Assembly (NCBI RefSeq): GCF_026626705.1
Contig: NZ_JAPNKC010000001.1
Location: 3,162,001-3,226,000, forward strand
DNA from: Pyxidicoccus sp. MSG2
Lineage (GTDB): Bacteria > Myxococcota > Myxococcia > Myxococcales > Myxococcaceae
DNA: 64,000 nt
Direction of reading: 5' to 3'
The notes below the pieces were generated by a model. That model was not told the DNA's origin, ran no database searches, and worked only from the letters and a program-made list of their open reading frames with translations. Below are positions 8,490 to 19,900 of this stretch, piece by piece. The stretch's first letter is position 1. Each line of letters opens with the position of its first letter. Both the position numbers and the translations under genes were made by a program.

Positions 8490-9037
8490 GCCGCCTTCTC
8501 GGTCGCGGGCACCGCCACCGCCTGCACGTCCACGGAGATGTCCACGCGCTCACCCACCAGCAGGCCGCCCGTCTCCAGCGCCTGGTTCCACATCAGCCCG
8601 AAGTCCTTCCGGTCGATGCTCGTCGACGCCTGGAAGGCGAGGCGCTCGTTGCCCCACGGGTCCTTCATCCGGCCCAGCAGCTCCACGTTCAGCACCACCT
8701 CGCGCGTCACGTCGCGAATCGTCAGGTCGCCCGTCACGCGGTAGTGGCCCTTGCCCGCCGCCTCCACGCGCTTGCTGCGGAAGATGAGCTTGGGGAAGGC
8801 CGCCACGTCGAAGAAGTCCGGCGAGCGCAGGTGGTTGTCGCGCTGCTCCACGCCGGTGTCGAGGCTCGCCGCTTCAATCTTCACCTCCGCCGAGCCGCGC
8901 GTGAGGTCCTCCCCGTCCAGCACCACCTTGCCTTCGAAGCGGGTGAAGCGGCCGTGCACCTTCGCCACCACCATGTGGCGAACCATGAAGCCGAGGGTGG
9001 AGTGCGTCGTGTCGAGGTTCCAGGTCTGGATGGCCAT
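8486..9037 (-). CDS. YceI-family polyisoprenoid-binding-like protein
   Basis: This 183-residue protein begins AIQTWNLDTTHSTLGF and continues with VRHMVVAKVHGRF, the typical YceI opening. It then has the DVAAFPKLIFRS and GDLTIRDVTREV strands of the lipocalin-like beta barrel. YceI proteins bind a polyisoprenoid chain and are linked to stress or isoprenoid-quinone metabolism. No signal peptide is seen, so this member is cytoplasmic. The start is set by AGGAGA eight bases upstream of the ATG at 9037. It is the first gene of a two-gene operon with the pirin, overlapping by four bases. Confidence 0.92.
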   Translation of the reverse strand: MAIQTWNLDTTHSTLGFMVRHMVVAKVHGRFTRFEGKVVLDGEDLTRGSAEVKIEAASLDTGVEQRDNHLRSPDFFDVAAFPKLIFRSKRVEAAGKGHYRVTGDLTIRDVTREVVLNVELLGRMKDPWGNERLAFQASTSIDRKDFGLMWNQALETGGLLVGERVDISVDVQAVAVPATEKAA

Positions 9038-9274
9038 GTTCGTCTCTCCTGTGTTCAGCGTGTCCTGCCCCTTCCTTGAGCAACCCCCGGGCCACAACCC
9101 AAACCACTGGAATCATTGGAGAGCCCCACGCAAACACGGAAGAATGCTCTCATATTGATACTCCCAGCCTCCCAATAGGAGAGTCCGCACCAGGAGCCGG
9201 GCGGCCGCGGGGGCGGGGCCGCCGCAAGACAGCGCTCCACGATGACGGCCGCGAGGGCTAGGTTGAGAGGTGCC

Positions 9275-9652
9275 ATGAGCACCTCACCCGCCCGCCGACA
9301 GGCCGCGCACGCTGCCCTCGCCCTGGATGACGAGGCGCTGCTGAAGGCCTGCGAGGTGGACTACTTCATCGCCTCCGGCCCCGGCGGACAGCACCGCAAC
9401 ACCACCGCCAGCGGCGTGCGCCTCACCCACCCGCCCACCGAGCTGTCCGTCAGCGCCACCGAGCGCCGCAGCCAGGTGCAGAACAAGGGCGTCGCCCTGG
9501 ACCGCCTGCGCGAGGGCCTGCGCGCCCTCACCTTCGTCCCCAAGGTGCGCAGGGCCACCAAGCCCAGCGCCGGCTCCAAGCGGCGGAGGCTGGAGGGCAA
9601 GAAGCGCACGTCCGAGAAGAAGTCCCTGCGCAACACCAAGACGCTCTGGTGA
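9275..9652 (+). CDS. Small class-I release-factor-like GGQ protein (ArfB/RF-H type)
   Basis: This 125-residue protein contains only the RF-1 catalytic domain. The GGQ motif is in [11 protein letters not shown] (about residue 34), where the glutamine drives hydrolysis of peptidyl-tRNA. A basic C-terminal tail ([15 protein letters not shown]) resembles the ArfB tail that enters the empty mRNA channel of stalled ribosomes. It lacks the codon-recognition domains of RF1/RF2. The role is therefore probably rescue of stalled ribosomes or repair of blocked ones. The start at 9275 is preceded by GAGAGG. It is divergent from the yceI operon, and a double palindrome lies 45 bases after its stop. Confidence 0.88.
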   Translation: MSTSPARRQAAHAALALDDEALLKACEVDYFIASGPGGQHRNTTASGVRLTHPPTELSVSATERRSQVQNKGVALDRLREGLRALTFVPKVRRATKPSAGSKRRRLEGKKRTSEKKSLRNTKTLW

Positions 9653-9696
9653 CCTGTTGCCGGGTCAACACCCGGCTGCCTTCAGGGGAGGCGTGC

Positions 9697-9735
9697 GCTA
9701 CGCAACCGTTTGCGGCCTCGCAAAGTTTGCGTAGC
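9697..9735. promoter_or_regulatory. Tandem palindromic operator-like element upstream of pilY1
   Basis: Two near-identical palindromes, CGCAACCGTTTGCG (9701-9714) and CGCAAAGTTTGCG (9719-9731), are separated by four bases. The outer arms extend to a perfect 9-bp pair GCTACGCAA / TTGCGTAGC spanning 39 bases. It lies 45 bases after the release-factor-like gene and about 150 bases before the pilY1 start. The layout fits two dimer sites for a helix-turn-helix regulator; it could also fold as a hairpin. The regulator is unknown. Confidence 0.5.
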
Positions 9736-9838
9736 AAGAACCCGCACCGGCTTACAGGGACACCGCGAATTTCTGACTGCCCCAGGGAAGGGCAGACAGG
9801 TTCACAAGGGCACAGGGCGTGCACTGTGGTGGTGTGAG

Positions 9839-9859
9839 GCCGACCCGGGCAGGGTCGGC
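9839..9859 (+). promoter_or_regulatory. Leader hairpin before pilY1
   Basis: GCCGACCC (9839-9846) pairs perfectly with GGGTCGGC (9852-9859) around a 5-base loop. It ends 27 bases before the pilY1 start codon, so it would lie in the 5' leader. It could be a leader structure or the terminator of an upstream transcript. Confidence 0.35.
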
Positions 9860-9886
9860 ACACCCCCACGGTACGGAGCTCCCCCC

Positions 9887-12800
9887 ATGCCCTCCACGCC
9901 GCTCCCTTCCTTGTTCCGTCGCGCCGTGCTGGCGCTTGCGCTGCTCAGCGCGCTGCCGGCCTCGGCGACGGACATCGTCACCTTCAGCCGCGGCTCGCTC
10001 ATCATCCCGGAGAACGCCACCTTCCAGCAGGGCTGCGGCGCGCTGTCGGCCTACGGGCTGGTGTGGCGCATCCTCCAGTCCAACCAGTCGGGCGGGCCCA
10101 ACGCGGCCAACCCCATCACGGTGTACCTGGCCATCAACGACCAGAAGCAGTCGCCCAACCGGTGCGTGCCCTCCAACCGGCACGTCGCCCCGACCCCGTC
10201 CGCCGACTCGAAGTGGAACGACGGCTGCGACTTCACCATCACCAACGCCACCGAGCAGCCGGTGGTGCAGGTGGACTACGGCACCCCGCTCCCCGGCAGC
10301 GGCATCTACCCGTACGGGGACGTGCAGGACTTCGCCACGAACAGCGACGACGCGCGCCCGTACTTCGCTGACAAGACGCTGGACAACACCGTCAGCGCCC
10401 CGCGCTTCTCCACGGTGCGCTACAGCGGCGGCGCGTTCATCTTCGCCGCGGAGGACGCCCGGCGCGTCATCGACTTCATCCGCGCGGGCAGCGGCGCGCA
10501 GTCCCCGGAGAAGTTCCGGACCTCCTGCGGCTGCGGCAACTTCACCAACAACAGCGGCTGCCACTACGTGCGCATGCACCAGGCGACCATCGAGTTCACC
10601 GCGCCCATCGCCCGCCGCATCAACCGCACGCCGCCCAAGATTGCGCTGCTGGACCTGGACGAGACGTCTGACGACTCCAGGCCCGGCAACGGCGCCTCGT
10701 ACGTCAAGGGCGGCATGCTGGACGACTACCTGCGCAACGCGGGCCTGGACTTCCCGGGCGCGGGCGGCTGCCCCGAGGGCACCAGCTCCTACTGCTCGCT
10801 CAACGGCGGCCAGCCGGGCCTCATCTACGACGCGCTCCACGCCAACGCGGACCTCATCTCCACCGCCGCGTTTCCCCACGGCCTGCTCAACGCGGTGGAC
10901 CCCGCCACCCGCAAGCCCCGCTACAAGGTCTTCTGGGCGCCGCACTGGGAGCTCGGCGACAGCAACTACGGCGAGTACCTGGCCAACGGCGACGGCGCCA
11001 CCACGCAGCGCGAGAACCTGCTGAACAACATCTCCTACTTCGGCAACCAGCGCGGCAACGGCGTCTTCGCCGAGTGCGCGAGCATCAACTCCTACGAGAC
11101 GACGAAGCGCCCGGACAACACGCCAGTGCTGTCCTCGCGCTTCCAGGGGGCGGGCAACTTCCAGCGCAACCCGCTCGGCGGCCAGAACGACACCTGGGAA
11201 GGGCGCAACTGCACGGACCCGGACTACCTGGCCCAGGCCGTGAACCGCCGCGAGGCGTGCATGCTCTACCCGAACCCGGGCGACCCGTTCTCCCAGGTGG
11301 GCAACTTCAAGTTCGACAGCGTGGTGGGCCACACGACGAACTACACCGCCACGTACAAGGCGGGCGTCCGGCGGCTCGCGGTGAGCTGGTACAAGTTCCA
11401 GAACGGCGAGCGCTACGACAACGCCACGGACGTCGCGGCGAACTCCTCGCGCGGCTCCGACTTCTTCTCCTTCAACCAGAAGGACAATGACCCGGAGAAG
11501 GCGACCGTCATCTACCTCGCGGGCCATGACTTCAAGAGCGACGTCGCCGGCACGCGCATCGTGCTCAACACGCTGCTCAACCTGGGCTCCGAGCCGGTGG
11601 GCAGCGAGCGCGCGCTGGCGGCGCCGATTGCCTTCGACGACACCAACGGCACCGACGCCAACGGCACGCGGGCCCTGGTGTTCGCGGCCACCTACGACGC
11701 GGTGTCGGGCTACCCGCCCGGCGTGGACACGTATGACCCCATCCAGGGCTCGAGCTGGGTGTACCCGTACTTCCCCGGCCACCTGCGCGCGCACTCGCTC
11801 ATCGGTGGCACCGCGCTGCGCGCGGGGGAGAGCGCCCTGGAGGACGCCACCCTGTGGGACGCGGACGCGATGCTGCCGCTGCCGCGCGCTCGCAACCTCT
11901 TCACCTACTTCGGCGGCGAGGTGACGCTGAACCCGAACCTCGGTCCCGGACGGCGCGCGCCGCGCGGGGTGATGCAGGTGGGCTGGAAGCCGCAGGCGGT
12001 GGCGGGCACCGCCATCAACAACGCCTACGGCGCGGCGCCCAACCCGAACTGCGTGGACGAAATCAAGCTGGGCCAGGCCACCGCGAAGGACGGCTCGCAG
12101 CACTTCGACTTCGTGAAGGGTGCTGACGGCGTGTGTGACTTGCAGCAGGCGGTGCAGTTCACCGCGCAATTGGCGGGCGCGGACTATGGCGTGAGCACGG
12201 CGGCCCTCAACAAGGCCGCGCTCACGGCGGACTTCAACAAGGTGGCGCAGCTGCTCCAGCGCGTGCGCGGCTTCTGCTTCGCCACCACCACCGGCACCGA
12301 CGGCACGGGCGCGCCCATCCTCGAGCCCACCGACAGCCAGTGCAACGACCCGGATGCGGACAACCGCGCGCACCTGGGCGGCTTCGCCAACTCCACGCCC
12401 ACGGTGGTTCCGCCCAGCCCGGACATTCCGGACCGGGGCACGCCGCGGCCCACGGTGGTCTACGCGGCGGGCCTGGACGGGCAGTTGCACGCCTTCTACG
12501 TGTCGGGCGGCAGTGGCTATCAGGGAACCTCGAATCCCCCGGTCGTGCTCAACCCCTCCGCCGACGCGGCATTCTCCACGGACTGGGCCCAGGCCTTCAG
12601 CCGCGGCACCCCGCCCCCCGCGGGCACGGAGCTGTGGAGCTTCATGCCGGCCACGCAGCTGCCCTGGCTGCGCAGCAACAACGCGCGCGTGGACAGCGCG
12701 CCCATCGTCCGGGACGTCTTCGCGGACTTCGCGGGCACGGGCCGGCGCGAGTGGCGCACGGTGCTGGTGGCCAACGTGGGGAAGACGGGACGCGACTTGT

Positions 12801-14128
12801 TCGCGCTGGACGTCACCAACCCGCTGAAGCCGGCGCTGCTGTGGCACCTGGTGGGCAGCCACGCCCAGACGGGCGCCTTCCCGCCGCACGCCCCCGTGGG
12901 GCTGACGGACCGGGACACCGGCGGCACGCAGTGGACGGTGAAGTGGCACGAGCCCACCTCGGTCTTCAAGCTGGCGCCCCAGGCGGACGTGGGCCGCCTG
13001 CCCACCGGCCTCTATGACTACAGCGAGCTGGGCGGCGCGCGCGGCCTGTCCATGGGCCGGGTGCGGCAGGGCATGGAGCCCGCCTACGTCGTCTTCGCCG
13101 CGTCCAACAGCTCGGGGGCCTCGGGCTCGCCGGCCAAGGGCATCGAGGTCTTCGCCATCGACGTCGCCAACGGCCAGAAGCTCTGGCAGTGGGAGCAGCC
13201 GTACGCGCAGGCCTGGGTGGACAACACCTCGCCCATCGCCCCCACGGTGCTGTCGGATACCGGCGGCGCGGCCCGCGTGTACGTGGGTGACATGGAGGGC
13301 CGCGTCTGGGAGCTGGAGGGCGCCACCGGGATGAATGTGAATGTGGCGCGGCTGGGCCCCTCCTGCTCGGACACCTCGCCGTGCAAGTACGCCGCGCTGG
13401 ACACCGGCTCCACCATGATTGAGCCCCGCCCCATCACCACCAACGTGGCCGTGGCGCAGATGCCCGCGACGATGACGGGCGGCAGCGCGTTCGCCGCCTA
13501 CCCGGGCGAGTCGCTCGCACTGGTGGGCACCGGCGGCGTCCCGTGGGTTCCCGCCACCACGGCCGGCCAGCTCCACGTCGCGCTGCTGAGCGGCAACCGG
13601 CGGCTGCCCATGGGCGTGGGGGGCAACCTGCTGAATGGGACGGCGGTGACGGCGGGCGCGGCCCACAACCTGGCCCTGAGCCAGGGCGTGCTGCAGGAGC
13701 CGCCGCCCTTCCCGCTGAGCTTCGCGGGGCCGAAGCACCTCTATGGCGGCATCACCGTGGCGGGCCGCACCGCGTACTTCAGCACCGCCAACGGCGCGGT
13801 GAGTGACTTGATGTCGCTGGGCGCGCTCACCACCGGCTCCACCTACCGTTTGGACCTGGGGAACACCTCGACGTCGGCGGCGGCCGCGGCGGTGACGCTG
13901 CCCGGTGTGACGCTGGCCAACTACGGCGGCATCGCCGTGTACCACCGCGACACGGGCGCGACGTCCACCGACTACGTGGTGGGCCTGGGCGTGAGCCGCA
14001 TCTCCAACACCCTCATCAGCAACACCACCAACGCGGGCCCGTCGAGCCCCGACGCCTCCCTGCGCGTCAACGGCCGCGACGGCTGGGTGTTCCGGCTCCT
14101 CAACTGGAGCCAGAGGTTCTTCGAATGA
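9887..14128 (+). CDS. pilY1: PilY1-like type IV pilus tip adhesin
   Basis: This 1,413-residue secreted protein has a signal peptide ending near PASATD. The C-terminal half carries the PilY1 beta-propeller. Its blades are VVYAAGLDGQLHAF (about residue 855), VANVGKTGRDLFALDV followed by LLWHLVG (about 960-990), GIEVFAIDVANGQKLWQW (about 1085) and VYVGDMEGRVWELEGATG (about 1132). PilY1 sits at the tip of type IV pili, primes assembly with minor pilins and acts in adhesion and twitching. The N-terminal 450 residues, with several cysteines, are not recognised and are probably the variable binding region. The ATG at 9887 is chosen because it gives a proper signal peptide. It overlaps the next gene by four bases and heads the minor pilin operon. 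Myxobacteria carry several such clusters. Confidence 0.9.
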   Translation: MPSTPLPSLFRRAVLALALLSALPASATDIVTFSRGSLIIPENATFQQGCGALSAYGLVWRILQSNQSGGPNAANPITVYLAINDQKQSPNRCVPSNRHVAPTPSADSKWNDGCDFTITNATEQPVVQVDYGTPLPGSGIYPYGDVQDFATNSDDARPYFADKTLDNTVSAPRFSTVRYSGGAFIFAAEDARRVIDFIRAGSGAQSPEKFRTSCGCGNFTNNSGCHYVRMHQATIEFTAPIARRINRTPPKIALLDLDETSDDSRPGNGASYVKGGMLDDYLRNAGLDFPGAGGCPEGTSSYCSLNGGQPGLIYDALHANADLISTAAFPHGLLNAVDPATRKPRYKVFWAPHWELGDSNYGEYLANGDGATTQRENLLNNISYFGNQRGNGVFAECASINSYETTKRPDNTPVLSSRFQGAGNFQRNPLGGQNDTWEGRNCTDPDYLAQAVNRREACMLYPNPGDPFSQVGNFKFDSVVGHTTNYTATYKAGVRRLAVSWYKFQNGERYDNATDVAANSSRGSDFFSFNQKDNDPEKATVIYLAGHDFKSDVAGTRIVLNTLLNLGSEPVGSERALAAPIAFDDTNGTDANGTRALVFAATYDAVSGYPPGVDTYDPIQGSSWVYPYFPGHLRAHSLIGGTALRAGESALEDATLWDADAMLPLPRARNLFTYFGGEVTLNPNLGPGRRAPRGVMQVGWKPQAVAGTAINNAYGAAPNPNCVDEIKLGQATAKDGSQHFDFVKGADGVCDLQQAVQFTAQLAGADYGVSTAALNKAALTADFNKVAQLLQRVRGFCFATTTGTDGTGAPILEPTDSQCNDPDADNRAHLGGFANSTPTVVPPSPDIPDRGTPRPTVVYAAGLDGQLHAFYVSGGSGYQGTSNPPVVLNPSADAAFSTDWAQAFSRGTPPPAGTELWSFMPATQLPWLRSNNARVDSAPIVRDVFADFAGTGRREWRTVLVANVGKTGRDLFALDVTNPLKPALLWHLVGSHAQTGAFPPHAPVGLTDRDTGGTQWTVKWHEPTSVFKLAPQADVGRLPTGLYDYSELGGARGLSMGRVRQGMEPAYVVFAASNSSGASGSPAKGIEVFAIDVANGQKLWQWEQPYAQAWVDNTSPIAPTVLSDTGGAARVYVGDMEGRVWELEGATGMNVNVARLGPSCSDTSPCKYAALDTGSTMIEPRPITTNVAVAQMPATMTGGSAFAAYPGESLALVGTGGVPWVPATTAGQLHVALLSGNRRLPMGVGGNLLNGTAVTAGAAHNLALSQGVLQEPPPFPLSFAGPKHLYGGITVAGRTAYFSTANGAVSDLMSLGALTTGSTYRLDLGNTSTSAAAAAVTLPGVTLANYGGIAVYHRDTGATSTDYVVGLGVSRISNTLISNTTNAGPSSPDASLRVNGRDGWVFRLLNWSQRFFE

Positions 14129-14724
14129 GCACGCCCCTGTTCGTCCGGACGCGCCGCGCTCCCGCGCGCGGCTCCAGCATCCTCGAGGTCCTCATCTCCA
14201 TGGCGGTGCTGGCGATGGTCGCCGCCGGCGCGGTGGGCGGCATGCTGTCCGCCTCGCGCCACGTGCGCGACGGGCAGCTCTTCCAGGGCAAGCGGCTGCT
14301 GGCGGAGGCCCGCACCCAGCGACTGTGGCTGGTCAACAAGACGGAATTGGTGCGGCAGGCGGTGCCCTACCCCGGCCAGGACCCGCACACCATCCCGCTC
14401 GGCACCGCGCCCTGGCAGGTGGACGTGACGGCCGCGGTGGCCAACGACCCGGGCTCGGGCGCGTACTTCGAGGTGACCGCCACCGGTGAGGTGAAGCCCG
14501 CCACCGGGATTCCGTTCGGCACGGCGTGCACCGACACCGCCGTGCCCGCGGGCACCTTCTGCCGGGAAGTGCTCATCACCCGGGGGCTCCGGAGCGGCGC
14601 GACGCCGGGCCCCAACTCGGTCCTTCCCACGGGCGCGACGGCCGTCACGGTGTGGACGCGCGTGTGGCGCAAGGGCGAGGACGCCTCGGGCGCCGTCGTG
14701 CACAGCGAGGTCTTCGTCCAATGA
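14125..14724 (+). CDS. pilV: PilV-like minor pilin (type IV prepilin)
   Basis: This 199-residue prepilin has a short basic leader ending in ARG and then SSILEVLISMAVLAMVA. Cleavage by PilD is expected after Gly16, which leaves the conserved glutamate at mature position 5. The hydrophobic helix is followed by a globular domain with two cysteine pairs (FGTACTD and GTFCREV), probably a disulfide. Position and motif fit PilV, a minor pilin of the tip-priming complex. Start and stop overlap the neighbours by four bases (ATGA at both ends), so it is translationally coupled to pilY1 and pilW. FimU-like identity cannot be excluded. Confidence 0.82.
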   Translation: MSTPLFVRTRRAPARGSSILEVLISMAVLAMVAAGAVGGMLSASRHVRDGQLFQGKRLLAEARTQRLWLVNKTELVRQAVPYPGQDPHTIPLGTAPWQVDVTAAVANDPGSGAYFEVTATGEVKPATGIPFGTACTDTAVPAGTFCREVLITRGLRSGATPGPNSVLPTGATAVTVWTRVWRKGEDASGAVVHSEVFVQ

Positions 14725-15836
14725 GCTTCCGCAACCCCTGGCGGGTGTCCGCCTCCCGGCGTGGAATGACGCTGCTGGAAACGCTGATTGTCGTGGTGCT
14801 GGCGGCCATCGTCATCGCGGCCGCGACGGCGCTGCTGCTGGCCGGCGGGCGCGTGGTGCACAACACCGAGCACGCGGCGGACAGCCACGACAACTCCCGC
14901 ATCGCGGCGGAGAGCATCATGAACCTGGTGCGGCAGGCCGGCGCGGGCGCTCCCGGCGGCCTGTGGGTGGCCCAGGGCGGCATTCCCGTGCGCACCAACC
15001 CCATCTTCGGGCGCGACGGCACCACCGGCAACGGCACCACCGGCAACGTCACCAACCCCGACGGCAGCGATGACCTGTGGCTCGTGCTGCCGGACCCCAA
15101 CTACATGGGCGAGCCCTGCTCCATGGTGGGTGGCCAGCCCTCCGGCGCCGCGGTGCCGGTGACACGGGCCGGCACGGGCGCGCTGAGCGTCAACTGCACC
15201 GCCAGCCTGCGCGAAGGAGCCCTCCACGTGGCCAGCAACATGACCACGGGCGCGCTGCTGTCCAACGTCCAACTGGTGCCGGAGAACCCCAGCAACCCGG
15301 GCGTGGTGAGCTACGCCGAGCAGGGCGTGACGGGCTTCTCCAACGCGCCGGAGAAGGGTGGCTTCCAGAGCGGTGACTGGGTCTACCCGGTGCGGCTGGT
15401 GCACTTCTTCCTCGCCACCAACCCGGCGACGGGGCGCTCGGCGCTGTACCGCACGGAGGGACTGGTGGCGCAGGACGCGCTGGGCCGGCCCTACTCGGAC
15501 GTCGCCACGGAGCCGCAGGTGGTGCAGGACTTCGTGGAGGACTTCCAGGTGGCGTTCGGCTTCGACCTCAGCAACACCGGGGACGCCAAGGACTACACCT
15601 GGCAGCACGGCCTGGCGCCCACGTTCGCCGCGGGCCTGCGCACGGTGCGCGTCAGCGTGGTGGCCACCGGCCGCAACCCCCGCCGGGACAGCCAGAGCAC
15701 CGCCGTGCTGTCCGCCGACAAGCCCATCGACGTGGAGAACCACGTGCGCCCGCCCGCGGTGGTCGCGGACGGCTTCTACCGCAGCCTCTACACGCGCCGC
15801 CTGGAGCTGCCCAACCTGGCCGCGGCCAGCCTGTGA
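14721..15836 (+). CDS. pilW: PilW-like minor pilin
   Basis: This 371-residue prepilin has a leader ending SRRG, then MTLLETLIVVVLAAIVIAA. The predicted cleavage is after Gly15 and Glu is at mature position 5. The large C-terminal domain is beta-rich with a central glycine/threonine run (GTTGNGTTGNVT). The size and the 'SRRGMTLLETLI' opening fit PilW, the largest of the minor pilins that cap the pilus and contact PilY1. It overlaps pilV and pilX by four bases each. Confidence 0.85.
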   Translation: MSFRNPWRVSASRRGMTLLETLIVVVLAAIVIAAATALLLAGGRVVHNTEHAADSHDNSRIAAESIMNLVRQAGAGAPGGLWVAQGGIPVRTNPIFGRDGTTGNGTTGNVTNPDGSDDLWLVLPDPNYMGEPCSMVGGQPSGAAVPVTRAGTGALSVNCTASLREGALHVASNMTTGALLSNVQLVPENPSNPGVVSYAEQGVTGFSNAPEKGGFQSGDWVYPVRLVHFFLATNPATGRSALYRTEGLVAQDALGRPYSDVATEPQVVQDFVEDFQVAFGFDLSNTGDAKDYTWQHGLAPTFAAGLRTVRVSVVATGRNPRRDSQSTAVLSADKPIDVENHVRPPAVVADGFYRSLYTRRLELPNLAAASL

Positions 15837-16444
15837 GCCCCGCCATGCGCTCTTCCACCTCCCGTCACGCCCGTGGTTCCACCCTGCTCATGGTCATCAT
15901 CCTGGTGACGGTGCTGATGGGGCTCATCGCCAGCATCCTGGTGTACGCTGGCAAGGAGCGCATCCGCGCCGTGGCCGCCGGCCGCAACGGCCAGCGCCAG
16001 AGCTGCGCGGAGAGCGGCCTCCAACTGGCGCGCAGCTACTACGGGCGCAACTTCCAGAACTGGAACGGCTACCTCGCCGCCCCGGCCACGTATGACCCGG
16101 TGCGCTCCAGCACCAACGCGAACCCGGCCGACCCGAACACCCCCGCGCTCCAGACGGCGCACCCGGAGCTCTTCGCGGACCTGGACGGCGACGGCAAGCC
16201 CGATGTGTTCCTCTACATCCGCGACAACGACGACGAGCTCTACCCGCTGCCCGCCGAGCGCAACCGCGACAATGACCACAACGTGGTGGTGGGCGCCGTC
16301 TGCATCTCCAGCACGCTGACGCCCCGCAGTGAGAACACCATTTCCCCCACCCTGCTCGCGCACGAGGGGTTGCTCAGCTACAACGGTGAGAATGCCAACT
16401 GCCTCACCTCCAACGGGGGCAACGGCACTGGCAACTGCAACTGA
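15833..16444 (+). CDS. pilX: PilX-like minor pilin without Glu5, with Ca-binding-like loop
   Basis: This 203-residue prepilin has the leader end RHARG followed by STLLMVIILVTVLMGLIAS. Mature position 5 is methionine instead of glutamate, as in PilX/GspK-type tip pilins. A DLDGDGKPD sequence at about residues 116-124 has the D-x-D-x-D-G spacing of a calcium-binding loop. The C-terminus ends in an Asn/Gly-rich stretch. I take the GTG at 15833, which overlaps the pilW stop as GTGA, in keeping with the other junctions; the ATG at 15845 is an alternative. It closes the pilus operon. Confidence 0.78.
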   Translation: MSPAMRSSTSRHARGSTLLMVIILVTVLMGLIASILVYAGKERIRAVAAGRNGQRQSCAESGLQLARSYYGRNFQNWNGYLAAPATYDPVRSSTNANPADPNTPALQTAHPELFADLDGDGKPDVFLYIRDNDDELYPLPAERNRDNDHNVVVGAVCISSTLTPRSENTISPTLLAHEGLLSYNGENANCLTSNGGNGTGNCN

Positions 16445-16475
16445 ATGACCGGGGCCCCTCCCCGGGGAGACCCTG

Positions 16476-16898
16476 ATGCCCACCGTCGAAGACGCCCTCG
16501 CCCTCGCGGTGGAAGCGCACCGCGGCCAGCGGGACAAGGCCGGCCAGCCGTACATCCTCCATCCGCTGCGAGTCATGATGCGGCTGGAGACGGACGCCGA
16601 GCGCACCGTGGCCCTCCTCCACGACGTGGTGGAGGACACGCCCTGGACGCTGGAGCGGCTGCGCGAGGCCGGCTATCCGGACGCGGTGCTGCGCGCGCTG
16701 GACGCGCTCACCCGCCGCGACGGTGAGACGTACGAGGCCTTCGTCGAGCGCCTGCGGCCGGACGCGCTGGCCCGGCGGGTGAAGCTGGCGGACCTGGAGG
16801 ACAACATGGACGTGCGCCGCCTCACCGCGGTGACGCCGAAGGACGCCGAGCGCCTGGCGCGCTACCGCGCCGCCTGGAGCCGCCTGCGCGAGCCGTGA
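16476..16898 (+). CDS. Small HD-domain (p)ppGpp hydrolase-like protein
   Basis: This 140-residue protein is just the HD hydrolase domain of the RelA/SpoT family. It has a first histidine in EAHRGQRDKAGQPYILHP, the HD pair in LLHDVVEDTPW (about residue 48) and a KLADLEDN motif (about 104). No synthetase, TGS or ACT domain is present, so it resembles stand-alone small alarmone hydrolases (MESH1-like). It would bind manganese and could degrade (p)ppGpp or a related nucleotide. It starts 31 bases after pilX with GGGGAG as the ribosome site, so it may be cotranscribed with the pilus operon. Confidence 0.83.
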   Translation: MPTVEDALALAVEAHRGQRDKAGQPYILHPLRVMMRLETDAERTVALLHDVVEDTPWTLERLREAGYPDAVLRALDALTRRDGETYEAFVERLRPDALARRVKLADLEDNMDVRRLTAVTPKDAERLARYRAAWSRLREP

Positions 16899-16944
16899 GC
16901 GCCCCCGCTCGCGAGCCACCGCGTCCCAGCGCCCCGAAACACGA

Positions 16945-16981
16945 CGGCCCGGCGGGTGCCTTTCCAGGCAACCCACCGGGC
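16945..16981 (+). terminator. Bidirectional hairpin between HD gene and acnA
   Basis: Stem segments GGCCCGG, GGGT and GCCT pair with AGGC, ACCC and CCGGGCC around a TTCC loop. There is one bulged A and one A-C mismatch. The hairpin lies between two convergent genes. Confidence 0.65.
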
Positions 16982-17008
16982 CGCGTTGCTACGGGTGGCT
17001 GACGCCGC

Positions 17009-19741
<2,733 letters not shown>

Positions 19742-19900
19742 GTGCGTTGCCATCCTTCCGTGCGCGGGATGCGCCGACTTGTAGGCCCGCCTTTGACGCG
19801 TTGCAAAGGGTTCCTGCGCGGTCATCCAGGGCCGGACGGTTCCCCCCCGAGGCGTCCAGTCCCGCTCATCGGAACCATGCGCCCCGCTGGGGGAATGACC

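Noticed and set aside
9752..13945. A 1,397-codon open frame opposite pilY1
   Set aside because: It is a high-GC shadow rich in Arg/His/Val with no domain, opposite a clear PilY1.
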